A stretch of DNA of 64,000 nucleotides, taken from an uncultured Bacillaceae bacterium (GTDB taxonomy: Bacteria > Bacillota > Bacilli > Bacillales > Amphibacillaceae). How positions within the stretch are numbered: position 1 is the first letter of the stretch; the number at the start of each line of letters is the position of its first letter. The stretch covers positions 15,830 to 79,829 of the forward strand of contig CALAMD010000129.1 of the NCBI GenBank assembly GCA_937925695.1. The letters are read 5' to 3'. This document shows, piece after piece, positions 1 through 9,623 of this stretch. The position numbers and the translations under genes are program-made. Below the pieces are notes generated by a model that was not told the DNA's origin, did no database searches, and saw nothing but the letters and a program-made list of their open reading frames with translations.

Positions 1-78
1 GACATGGACGGACGAAAAAAGATGCTGAACAACTTGCGGCTAAACATGCGCTAGACATATTTAACAAACAAGCTTAAA
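1..78 (+). CDS. rnc: Ribonuclease III, C-terminal fragment (partial at window edge)
   Basis: Only the last 25 codons are inside the window, in frame 1, ending at TAA 76-78. The peptide KKDAEQLAAKHAL matches the last helix of the double-stranded-RNA-binding domain that ends RNase III. The enzyme cleaves double-stranded rRNA precursors and other structured RNAs. Its position directly upstream of smc is the usual order in Bacillaceae. The start and the catalytic domain lie outside the window. The identification rests on the short peptide plus synteny, so it is probable rather than certain. Confidence 0.75.
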
Positions 79-137
79 ATCAATATTATCCGTCGTTGTA
101 TTAGTATCAATTGATGTTAAAATGTATAGTGTACATG

Positions 138-162
138 ATGAAAAGTGTTTTGATCTTTTCAT
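138..162 (+). other. Hairpin between rnc and smc
   Basis: Perfect 8-bp inverted repeat ATGAAAAG (138-145) / CTTTTCAT (155-162) with a 9-nt loop, in the rnc-smc gap. It is followed by AGGGCTC and not by a T-tract, so it is not a normal intrinsic terminator. It could affect readthrough or RNA processing ahead of smc. Confidence 0.35.
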
Positions 163-190
163 AGGGCTCATGGAAATGAGGAGAATGAAT

Positions 191-3100
191 ATGTATTTAA
201 AACGACTAGAAAGTGTTGGTTTTAAATCATTTGCCACACGAATTACAATTGATTTTGTGCCAGGTGTTACAGCAGTAGTAGGACCGAATGGTAGTGGGAA
301 GAGTAATATAACAGATGCGATTAGATGGGTGCTCGGTGAACAATCTGCCCGGTCGTTACGTGGTGCGAAAATGGAAGATATTATTTTCCAGGGAAGCGAT
401 ACGAGAAAACCATTAAATGTAGCAGAAGTTACTTTGGTCCTTGATAATAGCGACAAATTTCTGCCGCTAGATTATGAGGAAGTCAGTGTAACCCGACGTG
501 TTTATCGTTCGGGTGAAAGTGAGTTCTATATTAACAAACAATCGTGTCGGCTTAAAGACATTATCGATTTATTTATGGACTCCGGGCTAGGCAAAGAATC
601 TTTTTCAATTATTAGTCAAGGACAAGTAGAGGAAATACTTAGTACGAAAGCTGAAGATCGCCGAGTGATCTTTGAGGAAGCTGCTGGTGTACTAAAATAT
701 AAACAGCGAAAAGAAAAAGCTGTATTTAAACTAACGGAAACAGAGGATAATCTCAATCGACTAAATGATATTATTTACGAAATTGAAAATCAAATCGAGC
801 CATTAGCCCATCAATCAAAAATTGCCAAACAATACAAGGAGCAAGCTGAACAATTAAAGAAATTAGAGATCTCTGTCTTAATCGCTGAAATTGAGAAACT
901 TCATGCCGAATGGGAACAACTCCAAGTTCAAATAGAAGAGGAACGGTTACAAGAGATCGAAATGAGCACGGCTATTCAAACGAGAGAAGCACGTTTAGCT
1001 GAAAAACGTCATGCCATGCAAAAAATTGATGAAGAAATCGAAGTGTTGCAAGAAAAGTTGTTAATGACAACCCAGCAATTAGAACAATATGAAGGCAAGA
1101 AGCAAGTTTGGCAAGAACGGTCTAGACATGTAAGCGAAAATAAAGAAAAATTAACTGCGCAGAAAGAACATACGTTAACACTGATCAACGAGTTAACGAA
1201 AGAGATGGAAACAGAAAATGATACGTTGTCCGATTTAGTAAAGCACCAACAAGCTACAACTAACAAGATTGCTACTTTACAACGAAAATTAACAACTGGT
1301 TATCAAGATATTACCGAGACGATTGAAGAACAAAAGGCAGAATATATTGAGCTGTTAAATGAACAGGCTGCCAAAAGAAATGAACAACAATCGATTCAAC
1401 AACAGTTAGCTAGTATTTCTCATAAATTGCATAACCAACAGGAAAAATATGAAGCGTTAAGTCAACAATATCAAGCAAAAGAATCCGAAAAGGCCAACAT
1501 ATGGCAACAATATTTACAACTTGAAACAAAACTGAATAAACAAAAGCATCAAATAGATCAGTTGAAAATTGAATTACGCAACAAGCGTGAAGAATACGAT
1601 ATCAATCAGAAAAAATTGTATCAAGGTTATGAAATGATTACCAAACTCTCTTCACAAAAAGATATGCTTGAGGACTTACGAGATAATTATCAAGGTTTTT
1701 ATCAAGGAGTTAAACATATTCTTCAAGCGCGTAAGAATAATGAATTAAGCGATATTCATGGTGCCGTTATTGAACTTATTGATGTACCTCATAAATTTTT
1801 ATTAGCAATTGAAACAGTCTTAGGTGGGCAAGCCCAATATATTGTTGTGACTGATGAACGTGCAGCTCGAGCAGCGATCGGTTGGTTAAAACAAACGAAC
1901 CGTGGACGGGCAACTTTTTTACCACTAGCCTCAATTCAATCGAGAAAGTTACCAACTAATATATTGATGGATTTAAAACAACACGAAGGATTTATTGGAA
2001 TGGCATCAGACATGGTCCATACGAAAGATCAATATAAAATTGTCGTCGATCATTTAATTGGTAACGTTGTTATCGCCAAGACGTTAAAAGATGCCAATGA
2101 ACTTTCACGGATGGTAAATAGGCGATATCGGATTGTTACCCTTGAGGGGGATGTCGTCAATCCTGGAGGATCAATGTCAGGAGGCGCAATTCGTAGAGGA
2201 AAACAATCTTTATTTACACGGGATCGAGACCTAGCAAATATTACAGAGAAATTAACGGATTATCAACAACGAACAAAAGCCTTTGAAGAAAAACTAGACA
2301 ATGATAAAGAGAAAATGGCTGATCTTGAAAAGCAGATTGCCAAGCAAGAATTGGCACTGCACAACCAACAAGAAAAGCTAATTGAAATTCAAAATAATTA
2401 TCAAGCTGTAGACAAAGAGCTTATCTCACTCCAAGAAAATATTACTATTTATCAACAGGATGCCTCATTATTTAAAGAAGATCAACAAGACTTACAATCC
2501 CGTTACCAATTATTAACCGAAGAGCTAAATGAGCTTAAACAAGCATTGATCAGCACACAAGATAGAATTGATCAACTAACAAAGGAAGAAAAAGAATTTA
2601 CGAACAATCGAGAACAGATGCAGGAGCAATTACATCAATATGAAGTGTCATTAGCTGAACAAGATGAACGGGTAAAACATCAACGGGAAAAAATTAATCT
2701 ACTCAATAAACAAATACAAGCACATCAAGATCAGTATGAACAATATGTTCAAGAGTTAAACGAAATTACTCAGTTGAGTAAGTCAGAGGAATCCATCGAA
2801 TCTATCGAGCAAGTACTTGTTGAAAAAAAATCTGATCAAGAAACGTATACTCAGACTATTCAGCAAAAACGCAGTGAACGATTGCAACTGTCAAAATTGG
2901 TTGAAGATGAAGAACGGGAATTAAAAGAGGAAACAAAACAGCATGGAACAATGCTTCGCTCCTTGCAAGATAAAGAAGTAAAACTGAACAGACTTGATGT
3001 TGAACTTGATAATCGATTAACAACTTTACAATCAGAATATACCCTTACTTTTGAAAAGGCGAGATCATCCTTCAAACCAGCTGAAGAAATTGCAGTTACC

Positions 3101-3757
3101 AAACAAGAGATCGCTGATTTAAAGAAGGCGATTCGTCAATTAGGAACAGTAAATTTAGGAGCCATTGATGAATATGAACGGCTTCAAGAAAGATATCAAT
3201 TTTTAACAAAGCAGCGGGATGATTTATTAGAAGCAAAAGAAACCTTATATCAAGTGATCAACGAAATGGATGAAGTGATGAAAAAACGCTTTAGTGAAAC
3301 CTTTGATCAAGTTCAAAAGGAATTCCGTATCGTCTTTAAAGAATTATTTGGTGGCGGAAGAGCCCAACTTACGTTAACGAATCCAGATGATATGCTGGAA
3401 ACGGGAGTGGAAATTATTGCCCAACCACCAGGGAAAAAACTACAGCATTTAGGCCTTTTATCCGGCGGTGAAAAAGCACTCACAGCGATTGCTTTATTAT
3501 TCGCGATGTTGCGTGTGCGACCAGTACCATTCTGTGTTTTAGATGAAGTTGAGGCTGCATTAGATGAAGTGAACGTCATGAGATTTGCTAAGTATTTAAA
3601 ACTTCATAGTGATGAAACACAATTTATTGTGATCACGCATAGAAAAGGTACAATGGAAGAAGCAGATGTCTTGTATGGTGTAACAATGCAAGAATCTGGT
3701 GTGTCCCGACTCGTTTCAGTTCAATTAGAAGATAGTCTAAAATTAGTGAGTTCTTAA
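191..3757 (+). CDS. smc: Chromosome segregation/condensation ATPase SMC
   Basis: SMC is the ATPase core of the bacterial condensin (with ScpA and ScpB) that compacts and individualises replicated chromosomes. The predicted protein is 1188 aa, close to the usual Bacillus length. The N-terminal half-nucleotidase carries Walker A GPNGSGKS (residues 31-38). Long Gln/Glu/Lys-rich coiled coils flank a hinge near the middle (about 520-660), with a GGSMSGG stretch just after it. The C-terminal lobe has the ABC signature LSGGEK (1090-1095) and Walker B ending in Asp1118-Glu1119. ATG 191 is preferred because GAGGAGA lies 6-7 nt upstream and the protein then begins MYLKRLE, as in the family. An ATG at 185 is too close to the ribosome binding site. 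It is followed after 20 bp by ftsY. Confidence 0.98.
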   Translation: MYLKRLESVGFKSFATRITIDFVPGVTAVVGPNGSGKSNITDAIRWVLGEQSARSLRGAKMEDIIFQGSDTRKPLNVAEVTLVLDNSDKFLPLDYEEVSVTRRVYRSGESEFYINKQSCRLKDIIDLFMDSGLGKESFSIISQGQVEEILSTKAEDRRVIFEEAAGVLKYKQRKEKAVFKLTETEDNLNRLNDIIYEIENQIEPLAHQSKIAKQYKEQAEQLKKLEISVLIAEIEKLHAEWEQLQVQIEEERLQEIEMSTAIQTREARLAEKRHAMQKIDEEIEVLQEKLLMTTQQLEQYEGKKQVWQERSRHVSENKEKLTAQKEHTLTLINELTKEMETENDTLSDLVKHQQATTNKIATLQRKLTTGYQDITETIEEQKAEYIELLNEQAAKRNEQQSIQQQLASISHKLHNQQEKYEALSQQYQAKESEKANIWQQYLQLETKLNKQKHQIDQLKIELRNKREEYDINQKKLYQGYEMITKLSSQKDMLEDLRDNYQGFYQGVKHILQARKNNELSDIHGAVIELIDVPHKFLLAIETVLGGQAQYIVVTDERAARAAIGWLKQTNRGRATFLPLASIQSRKLPTNILMDLKQHEGFIGMASDMVHTKDQYKIVVDHLIGNVVIAKTLKDANELSRMVNRRYRIVTLEGDVVNPGGSMSGGAIRRGKQSLFTRDRDLANITEKLTDYQQRTKAFEEKLDNDKEKMADLEKQIAKQELALHNQQEKLIEIQNNYQAVDKELISLQENITIYQQDASLFKEDQQDLQSRYQLLTEELNELKQALISTQDRIDQLTKEEKEFTNNREQMQEQLHQYEVSLAEQDERVKHQREKINLLNKQIQAHQDQYEQYVQELNEITQLSKSEESIESIEQVLVEKKSDQETYTQTIQQKRSERLQLSKLVEDEERELKEETKQHGTMLRSLQDKEVKLNRLDVELDNRLTTLQSEYTLTFEKARSSFKPAEEIAVTKQEIADLKKAIRQLGTVNLGAIDEYERLQERYQFLTKQRDDLLEAKETLYQVINEMDEVMKKRFSETFDQVQKEFRIVFKELFGGGRAQLTLTNPDDMLETGVEIIAQPPGKKLQHLGLLSGGEKALTAIALLFAMLRVRPVPFCVLDEVEAALDEVNVMRFAKYLKLHSDETQFIVITHRKGTMEEADVLYGVTMQESGVSRLVSVQLEDSLKLVSS

Positions 3758-3777
3758 TGGGGAAAGGAATATGCACA

Positions 3778-4770
3778 ATGAGTTTTATCGATAAATTGAA
3801 AAGTCGTTTTACCAAAAACAAACAAGAACAAAAAGTATCAGAAACTTATATAGCTGGTATGGAAAAATCACGCAAATCCTTTTCTGGTAAAATCAATGAT
3901 TTAATTGCCAGATACCGTCGTGTCGATGAGGATTTCTTTGAAGAGTTAGAAGAAATTTTGATTACCGCTGATGTTGGTGTCATGACGGTAATGGATTTGA
4001 TAGACGAATTAAAAATGGAAGTAAAACGACGCAATATTAAAGAAACAAATCAAGTTAAAGAAGTGATTTCGGAAAAATTAGTTGATTTATATTTTGGAGA
4101 TGACAGTGAGGACATCACGACTTTAAATCTGCAAGATAATGAATTAACAGTGATTCTTGTTGTCGGTGTAAATGGTGTAGGTAAAACAACATCAATTGGA
4201 AAACTTGCCCATCAATTAAAACAAGAAGGAAAACAAGTGATGTTAGCAGCCGGAGATACATTTCGTGCCGGTGCGATTGAACAATTAGAAATTTGGGGCG
4301 AGCGAGCCGACGTTGAAGTCATTAAGCAATCATCTGGAAGCGATCCAGCAGCAGTCATATTTGATGCGATTAATGCAGCTAAGTCCCGGGGGGCTGATGT
4401 GTTAATATGTGATACAGCTGGGCGTTTGCAAAATAAAGTTAATTTGATGAATGAACTCGAGAAAATCAAACGGGTAATTGCTCGAGAAGTACCAAATGCC
4501 CCCCATGAAGTATTATTAGTATTGGATGCGACAACTGGTCAAAATGCATTAAGTCAAGCAAAAATATTTTCTGAAGTGACAAATGTATCTGGTATCGTCT
4601 TAACAAAGTTAGATGGCACGGCAAAAGGTGGTATCATTTTAGCAATTCGCCATGAATTAGGTATTCCGGTGAAATATGTTGGTCTTGGTGAACAAATGAC
4701 CGACTTACAACCATTTGATGCTTATGCTTACGTATACGGATTATTTGCTGATATGTTTGATGACAATTAA
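3778..4770 (+). CDS. ftsY: Signal recognition particle receptor GTPase FtsY
   Basis: FtsY is the membrane-associated receptor that docks Ffh-loaded ribosomes at the Sec translocon. At 330 aa it is the short Gram-positive form, without the long acidic A domain of E. coli. An N-domain helical bundle (about 1-110) is followed by the G domain: G1 GVNGVGKTT (about 130-138), G3 DTAGRL and G4 TKLDGTAKGG. ATG 3778 follows the strong GGGGAAAGGA by about 9 nt and gives the family start MSFIDKL. An in-frame ATG at 3757 overlaps the smc stop and lacks a proper ribosome binding site. It lies with ylxM and ffh, its functional partners. Confidence 0.98.
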   Translation: MSFIDKLKSRFTKNKQEQKVSETYIAGMEKSRKSFSGKINDLIARYRRVDEDFFEELEEILITADVGVMTVMDLIDELKMEVKRRNIKETNQVKEVISEKLVDLYFGDDSEDITTLNLQDNELTVILVVGVNGVGKTTSIGKLAHQLKQEGKQVMLAAGDTFRAGAIEQLEIWGERADVEVIKQSSGSDPAAVIFDAINAAKSRGADVLICDTAGRLQNKVNLMNELEKIKRVIAREVPNAPHEVLLVLDATTGQNALSQAKIFSEVTNVSGIVLTKLDGTAKGGIILAIRHELGIPVKYVGLGEQMTDLQPFDAYAYVYGLFADMFDDN

Positions 4771-4829
4771 TTGAGGGCGTTTTTTGATCACCAGCAAATC
4801 GGTTTACAAGCTAAAAGGGTGTGAAACGA

Positions 4830-5165
4830 ATGCTTGAAAAAACGACGAGAATGAATTATTTATTTGACTTTTATCAATCTCTTTTAACAGCAAAACAAAG
4901 GGAATACATGCAAATGTATTATTTAGAGGACTATTCCCTAGTAGAAATATCAGAACTGGCGAACGTGTCAAGACAGGCGGTCTATGATAATATTAAAAGG
5001 ACAGAAACAATTCTTGAATCCTATGAAGAAAAATTAGGGTTGTATCAAAAGTATGAGCAACGAAATAAGTTATACGATGAACTAATTGAACTACTTGCTG
5101 AACGAGGCGAGAGTGACGACGAAGAAATCATGAACAAACTAAATCAACTAAAGGAATTAGGTTAG
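4830..5165 (+). CDS. ylxM: YlxM/p13-family putative DNA-binding protein of the SRP operon
   Basis: Small protein of 111 aa with a sigma-70 region 4-like helix-turn-helix: [19 protein letters not shown] lies at about residues 29-47, and acidic helices follow. The family sits between ftsY and ffh across Firmicutes and is annotated as UPF0122/YlxM. In streptococci the homologue modulates the SRP pathway, but a precise role in Bacilli is not established. ATG 4830 gives the conserved N-terminus [16 protein letters not shown] at 4821 is also in frame, but it overlaps the probable AAGGGTG ribosome binding site. The stop runs straight into the ffh ribosome binding site, so the two genes are surely co-transcribed. 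Confidence 0.92.
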   Translation: MLEKTTRMNYLFDFYQSLLTAKQREYMQMYYLEDYSLVEISELANVSRQAVYDNIKRTETILESYEEKLGLYQKYEQRNKLYDELIELLAERGESDDEEIMNKLNQLKELG

Positions 5166-5178
5166 GAGGACACCTTCT

Positions 5179-6522
5179 ATGGCATTTGAAGGATTAGCTG
5201 ACCGACTGCAAAGTACGATTAAGAAAATTACTGGTAAAGGTAAAGTCAGTGAACAAGATGTGAAAACAATGGCCCGCGAAGTTCGTCTCGCTTTATTGGA
5301 AGCGGATGTTAACTTTAAAGTCGTTAAAGATTTTGTTAACCGCATTAGAGAACGGGCTGTTGGTCAAGAAGTAATGGAAAGTTTAACACCTGGACAACAA
5401 GTCGTAAAAATAGTCCAGGAAGAATTAACAGCGTTGATGGGTGGCGAAGAAAGCAAAATAGCTGTCGCCAATCGTCCACCAACCGTAATTATGATGGTCG
5501 GATTACAAGGTGCTGGTAAAACAACAACAACTGGAAAACTAGCCAATTTGCTTCGAAAAGAATACAATCGTTCCCCTCTGTTAGTTGCCTGTGATATTTA
5601 CCGTCCTGCAGCTAAAGATCAACTTGAGACCCTTGGTAAACAATTGAATATGCCTGTGTTTTCGATGGGGACAGAGGCAAACCCAGTTGAAATCGCTAAA
5701 CAGGCGATTGAACATGCGAAAGAAGAACATCGAGATTATGTCATTATTGATACTGCCGGACGATTGCATGTTGATCATGAGTTAATGGATGAGCTAACAG
5801 AAATTAAAGCCATCACAAAACCTGATGAAATCTTTTTAGTTGTCGATGCCATGACTGGACAAGATGCAGTGAATGTTGCGGAAAGTTTTAACGAACAGCT
5901 AGATATTTCAGGAGTTATATTAACTAAACTTGACGGTGATACAAGGGGTGGAGCTGCTTTATCCATTAAAGCTGTTACTGAAAAACCGATTAAATTTGTT
6001 GGGATGGGCGAAAAGCTCGACCAATTAGAAGTGTTTCATCCAGAGCGAATGGCTTCTCGAATTTTGGGTATGGGTGATGTATTGACCCTTATTGAAAAAG
6101 CCCAGGCTCAAATTGACGAAAAACAAGCAAGAGAACTAGAAGAAAAGATGAAAACAGCTTCCTTTACTTTAGACGACTTTTTAGAACAAATGGGTCAAGT
6201 GAGAAATATGGGACCATTAGATGAATTAATTGCGATGATCCCTGGTGCGAATAGAATGAAAGGCTTAAAAAATGTCCAATTTGATGAAAAACAACTTCTT
6301 CATATTGAAGCCATTATTCAATCGATGACAAAAATGGAACGACAAGATCCTGAAATTATTAATTCAAGTCGTAAAAGAAGAATCGCAAAAGGTTCCGGAA
6401 CGTCGGTTTCCCAAGTAAATCGGTTATTAAAACAATTTAATGAAATGAAAAAAATGATGAAACAAATGACGAATATGCAACAAGGAAAACGGGGAAGAGG
6501 ATTTAATTTACCCTTTATGTAA
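5179..6522 (+). CDS. ffh: Signal recognition particle protein Ffh (SRP54)
   Basis: Ffh binds the 4.5S/scRNA and hydrophobic signal sequences and delivers nascent membrane and secreted proteins to FtsY. The protein is 447 aa. An N-domain is followed by the G domain with G1 GLQGAGKTTT (about 108-117), G3 DTAGRLH and G4 TKLDGDTRGG. A Met-rich M domain (from about 325) contains the RNA-binding segment SSRKRRIAKGSGTS and ends in runs of MKKMMKQM. An AGGAGG at about 5165 overlaps the ylxM stop region and supports the start. A 156-bp gap with a new promoter follows. Confidence 0.98.
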   Translation: MAFEGLADRLQSTIKKITGKGKVSEQDVKTMAREVRLALLEADVNFKVVKDFVNRIRERAVGQEVMESLTPGQQVVKIVQEELTALMGGEESKIAVANRPPTVIMMVGLQGAGKTTTTGKLANLLRKEYNRSPLLVACDIYRPAAKDQLETLGKQLNMPVFSMGTEANPVEIAKQAIEHAKEEHRDYVIIDTAGRLHVDHELMDELTEIKAITKPDEIFLVVDAMTGQDAVNVAESFNEQLDISGVILTKLDGDTRGGAALSIKAVTEKPIKFVGMGEKLDQLEVFHPERMASRILGMGDVLTLIEKAQAQIDEKQARELEEKMKTASFTLDDFLEQMGQVRNMGPLDELIAMIPGANRMKGLKNVQFDEKQLLHIEAIIQSMTKMERQDPEIINSSRKRRIAKGSGTSVSQVNRLLKQFNEMKKMMKQMTNMQQGKRGRGFNLPFM

Positions 6523-6542
6523 AGTTTGTAATGTAAAAACAC

Positions 6543-6571
6543 TTTACAGATTGATTGAAGTCTGGTAAAAT
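6543..6571 (+). promoter_or_regulatory. SigA-type promoter for the rpsP operon
   Basis: TTTACA (6543-6548), a 17-nt spacer, and TAAAAT (6566-6571) preceded by TGG. It lies about 108 nt upstream of rpsP in the ffh-rpsP gap, so the ribosomal operon has its own start in addition to readthrough. Confidence 0.7.
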
Positions 6572-6678
6572 CTAAACTTGGTTGTAGAGAAAGGCTAACA
6601 CTTTCCAAGTTACTTAATCAGTCTTCTGCATTTGTAGAACGACTTTAAAACCAATAATGACGATTAGGAGGTGCAAAC

Positions 6679-6951
6679 ATGGCAGTAAAAATTCGACTAA
6701 AACGCATGGGTGCGAAAAGAAAACCATTTTATCGTATCGTTGTAGCTGATTCACGTTCTCCACGTGATGGTCGCTCAATTGAACAAATTGGAACGTATAA
6801 TCCTGTTTCTGATCCTGTTGAAGTTAAAATAGATGAAGAAAAGGCATTAGACTGGATGATGAAAGGTGCTAAGCCAAGTGATACAGTTCGTAATTTGTTT
6901 TCAAAACAAGGCATCATGAAAAAATTCCACGACCAAAAAAATCAAAAGTAA
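6679..6951 (+). CDS. rpsP: 30S ribosomal protein S16
   Basis: Early-assembling protein of the 30S body. Its 90 aa is the normal length. The N-terminus [20 protein letters not shown] is the highly conserved S16 start, followed by the SPRDGR and IGTYNP motifs. AGGAGGTG sits 6-7 nt before the ATG. It is first gene of an operon with khpA, ylqD, rimM and trmD, all concerned with ribosome or tRNA maturation apart from the uncharacterised ylqD. Confidence 0.98.
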   Translation: MAVKIRLKRMGAKRKPFYRIVVADSRSPRDGRSIEQIGTYNPVSDPVEVKIDEEKALDWMMKGAKPSDTVRNLFSKQGIMKKFHDQKNQK

Positions 6952-6966
6952 AGGTTTGTGATTATC

Positions 6967-7194
6967 ATGAAGCTTTTAATTGAAACAATTGTCAGTAGAC
7001 TCGTTGATCATCCAGAAGCTATTGTTGTTAAAACGATTGAAGAAAGTAATAAAATAGTCTATCACCTTACCGTTCATGAAGAAGATGTCGGTAAAGTGAT
7101 TGGAAAAAATGGTCGGATTGCCAAAGCGATTCGAACAGTCGTTTATGCTGCAAATACTGATTCAAACAAGAGGGTCTATTTGGATATTATGTAA
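6967..7194 (+). CDS. khpA: RNA-binding KH-domain protein KhpA
   Basis: Single KH domain protein of 75 aa (formerly YlqC) with the GKNG form of the GxxG RNA-binding loop in GKVIGKNGRIAKAIRT. In streptococci and other Firmicutes, KhpA pairs with KhpB/Jag and binds RNAs linked to cell division. ATG 6967 is preferred, with AAAGG about 12 nt upstream. A GTG at 6958 would add three residues but sits too close to that site. It lies 15 bp after rpsP. Confidence 0.93.
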   Translation: MKLLIETIVSRLVDHPEAIVVKTIEESNKIVYHLTVHEEDVGKVIGKNGRIAKAIRTVVYAANTDSNKRVYLDIM

Positions 7195-7251
7195 AGGGAG
7201 AGGGAGTTGCCTTTCCCTTTTACTATCTTGATAGAAGGTGAGGAAATACTT

Positions 7252-7641
7252 TTGAAAATTATTAAAAAAGTACTCATCAAACAAGTGATTACTGAAAAAA
7301 GTAGGCGACACTTAAAAGCGACCTTTCAGGAAAGAAAAAGGAAACTTGAGCAAGAATGTCAACAATTATTGTTTGAACAGCGGAAATTGCAGCGAAGATC
7401 AAGTTTTTCTAAACAAGAAATAGCCAGGAGATTCCAAAAAGAAATTGATAAACGTAAAGAACAAATGACGTTAATTGATTTTAAAATTGAACAATTGGAC
7501 ATGCTTGATATAGGTAGTGAAATTACAGAAACAGAAGTTGATGCACTGATTGAAGTGAAAGAAGGATCGAATTGGCAGGACGTTATTGGGCCAAAATCGA
7601 TCGTGATCAAAGATAACATTGTCGTTCGAATTGATGAATAG
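7252..7641 (+). CDS. ylqD: YlqD family protein, function unknown
   Basis: 129-aa protein matching YlqD in length, position (between khpA and rimM) and N-terminus MKIIKKVLIKQVITEKS. The middle is a charged helical coiled-coil region (about 30-85, rich in Lys/Glu/Gln/Arg). The last 45 residues look like a small beta domain with WQDVIGPKSIVIKDNIVVRI. TTG 7252 is chosen because AGGTGAGG lies 8 nt upstream. The longer reading from 7207 has no ribosome binding site. The role is unknown, but conserved placement among ribosome-maturation genes suggests RNA or ribosome binding (inference). Confidence 0.85.
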   Translation: MKIIKKVLIKQVITEKSRRHLKATFQERKRKLEQECQQLLFEQRKLQRRSSFSKQEIARRFQKEIDKRKEQMTLIDFKIEQLDMLDIGSEITETEVDALIEVKEGSNWQDVIGPKSIVIKDNIVVRIDE

Positions 7642-7653
7642 TAGGTGGAGTAA

Positions 7654-8169
7654 ATGACCGATAACATGTTTCTCATAGGAAAAATTGTCAATACCCATGG
7701 TATCCGGGGTGAAGTACGTGTTGAGCAAATAACGGATTTCTCTGAACGGTTTGCTGTCGGTAATCAAGTCTATATTGTCCCCAAAAATCAACCACCCATT
7801 CCAGTAACAATTGCCTCCCACAGATTGCATAAGCAATATCACCTGCTTCGCTTTGAAGGATTTGATCATATTGACGATGTTGAACCTTTTAAACAAGCTG
7901 ATTTAAAAATTACTGAAGCGGATTTGTCTGATCTTCCTGAAGGGGAATACTACTATCACGAAATTATTGGCTGTCAAATGTATACGACTAACGAGGATTA
8001 TATTGGAGTTGTTGTAGACATTTTCCCAACTGGTGCCAACGATGTTTGGGTAATAGAACGGGAAAATGGAAAAGAAGCACTGATTCCATATATACAAGAG
8101 GTCGTAAAAGAAATCGATCTTTCAACAAAGAAAATCTACATTGAATTAATGGAAGGGTTGCTTGATTAA
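7654..8169 (+). CDS. rimM: Ribosome maturation factor RimM
   Basis: 171-aa assembly factor that binds S19 and the head of the 30S subunit and aids 16S processing. The N-terminal RimM domain starts with [17 protein letters not shown] (about 7-23). The C-terminal PRC-barrel domain (about 95-165) includes the segments [10 protein letters not shown] and [22 protein letters not shown] precedes the ATG. The stop lies one base before the trmD ATG, and the two are co-transcribed in most bacteria. Confidence 0.96.
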   Translation: MTDNMFLIGKIVNTHGIRGEVRVEQITDFSERFAVGNQVYIVPKNQPPIPVTIASHRLHKQYHLLRFEGFDHIDDVEPFKQADLKITEADLSDLPEGEYYYHEIIGCQMYTTNEDYIGVVVDIFPTGANDVWVIERENGKEALIPYIQEVVKEIDLSTKKIYIELMEGLLD

Positions 8170-8170
8170 G

Positions 8171-8926
8171 ATGCAGATTGACATTTTGACTTTATTTCCC
8201 GAAATGTTCCCAAATGTGTTGAATTCATCGATTTTACGACGAGCCCAAGATAAAGGTGCAATGAACTATCGGTTAATTAACTTCCGTGAGTACACGGATA
8301 ATAAACATCATAAAGTAGATGATTATCCGTACGGTGGTGGTGCAGGGATGGTTTTAGCGCCCCAACCTGTCTTTGATGCTGTAGAGGCAATTACAACTAA
8401 CAAACAGACTAAACCACGAATTGTACTCATGTGTCCGCAAGGTGAACCGTTTACACAAGCTAAAGCAGAAGAATTAGCCCAAGAAGAACATTTAATTTTC
8501 ATTTGTGGTCATTATGAAGGGTTTGATGAAAGAATTAGAACGCATCTAGCTACAGATGAAATTTCAATTGGTGATTATATATTAACTGGCGGAGAACTTG
8601 GCGCCATGGTTGTGATTGATAGTGTTGTCCGTCTCCTACCGGGTGTCCTAGGCAATGAACAATCTGCACCAGCAGACTCATTTTCCATGGGCTTACTCGA
8701 ACATCCACATTATACACGACCAGCTAATTTTAGAGGATTAACTGTTCCCGATGTACTATTATCCGGTAATCATGCAAAAATTAATGAATGGCGAAAAAAA
8801 GAATCCTTACGACGTACATATGAACGGAGGAAGGATTTATTAGCCAATATTGAACTAAGCCCAGCAGAGAAAAAAATGCTTGAAGAAATCATTCAAGAAG
8901 AAAAAAACATGAGTGAAAAATTTTAA
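8171..8926 (+). CDS. trmD: tRNA (guanine-37-N1)-methyltransferase TrmD
   Basis: Methylates G37 next to the anticodon of tRNAs reading CUN, CCN and CGG codons with S-adenosylmethionine, preventing +1 frameshifts. The 251-aa protein belongs to the SPOUT superfamily. The trefoil-knot SAM site is visible in [25 protein letters not shown] and [10 protein letters not shown]. The catalytic-loop region is PADSF followed by [11 protein letters not shown] 8171 gives the family start [13 protein letters not shown], with GGAAGGG about 13 nt upstream. A TTG at 8162 is nearer that site but adds residues absent from relatives. Confidence 0.97.
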   Translation: MQIDILTLFPEMFPNVLNSSILRRAQDKGAMNYRLINFREYTDNKHHKVDDYPYGGGAGMVLAPQPVFDAVEAITTNKQTKPRIVLMCPQGEPFTQAKAEELAQEEHLIFICGHYEGFDERIRTHLATDEISIGDYILTGGELGAMVVIDSVVRLLPGVLGNEQSAPADSFSMGLLEHPHYTRPANFRGLTVPDVLLSGNHAKINEWRKKESLRRTYERRKDLLANIELSPAEKKMLEEIIQEEKNMSEKF

Positions 8927-8945
8927 AAATAATGGATAATAAATA

Positions 8946-8974
8946 TTGATCATGACAAGTCATTATGTTATATT
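8946..8974 (+). promoter_or_regulatory. SigA-type promoter for rplS
   Basis: TTGATC (8946-8951), 17-nt spacer, TATATT (8969-8974), just after the trmD stop. It would start an approximately 85-nt leader ahead of rplS. Confidence 0.65.
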
Positions 8975-8984
8975 TAGTGTTGTG

Positions 8985-9043
8985 CTAACTAGTTGGTTAG
9001 TACGTGATAAACGATGTTCCGCTATCTTATGAGGTAAGAACAT
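8985..9043 (+). ncRNA. Structured rplS leader (L19-leader-like)
   Basis: The rplS leader holds two inverted repeats. The first is CTAAC/GTTAG (8985-9000, 6-nt loop). The second is ATGTTC (9014-9019) / GAACAT (9038-9043) with inner TATCT/AGGTA pairing. It ends just before the AAGGAGTG ribosome binding site. L19 leaders are known in low-G+C Firmicutes as autoregulatory RNAs, and position and architecture fit. I cannot confirm the consensus by eye. Confidence 0.5.
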
Positions 9044-9066
9044 TGGTTTGGAAGGAGTGAATGAGC

Positions 9067-9411
9067 ATGCAAAAACTCATTGAAGCAGTAACTAAAGATC
9101 AACTTCGTACTGATCATCCTGACTTTCGTCCTGGTGATACAGTAGAAGTACACGTTAAAGTTGTTGAAGGTTCTCGTGAACGTATTCAGATTTTTGAAGG
9201 TGTTGTCATTAAAAGACAAAATGGCGGCATTAGTGAAACATTTACTGTTCGTAAAGTTTCTTATGGTGTTGGCGTTGAAAGAACCTTTCCACTTCATTCG
9301 CCAAGAATTGATAAAATAGTTGTGACAAGACGTGGTAAAGTACGTCGAGCTAAACTATACTATCTAAGCAGCCTTCGTGGAAAAGCAGCTCGTATTAAAG
9401 AGCGTCGCTAA
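9067..9411 (+). CDS. rplS: 50S ribosomal protein L19
   Basis: 114-aa protein at the 30S-50S interface. The highly conserved segments [28 protein letters not shown] and [14 protein letters not shown] are all present, and the end is [15 protein letters not shown] 9067 lies 9 nt after AGGAG and gives the standard start MQKLIEAV. An upstream in-frame ATG at 9061 is only 3 nt from that site. A long hairpin terminator follows, so rplS is probably a single-gene unit with its own promoter and leader. Confidence 0.97.
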   Translation: MQKLIEAVTKDQLRTDHPDFRPGDTVEVHVKVVEGSRERIQIFEGVVIKRQNGGISETFTVRKVSYGVGVERTFPLHSPRIDKIVVTRRGKVRRAKLYYLSSLRGKAARIKERR

Positions 9412-9452
9412 TAGAGTCATTTTGTTTAACATGATAAAGGCAAGTATTATTG

Positions 9453-9531
9453 AAAAAGAGCTTCACAATATGGTAGATCTCCGACTGTTAACTAATTTTA
9501 GGGGATCATACCAGTGTGAAAGCTCTTTTTT
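9453..9531 (+). terminator. Intrinsic terminator after rplS
   Basis: Long stem: AAAGAGCTTCACA pairs with TGTGAAAGCTCTTT, with a second inner paired block (ATGGTA / TACCA). A T-run follows. It separates rplS from the signal peptidase gene. Confidence 0.8.
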
Positions 9532-9623
9532 ACTAGATAAAGATGATAACATATAACTATAGTTTTTTTTCTAAACTTTTTCGTTTACAATAAGATTATT
9601 GATATATAGGCGGTGGGGAACCC

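Noticed and set aside
61..456. Minus-strand ORF over the start of smc (131 aa)
   Set aside because: It is antisense to the conserved smc N-terminus, has low-complexity Ser/Leu content and no ribosome binding site. It is a shadow of the real gene.
7471..7896. Minus-strand ORF across ylqD-rimM (141 aa)
   Set aside because: Antisense to two well-supported genes, with no promoter or ribosome binding site and no recognisable motif.
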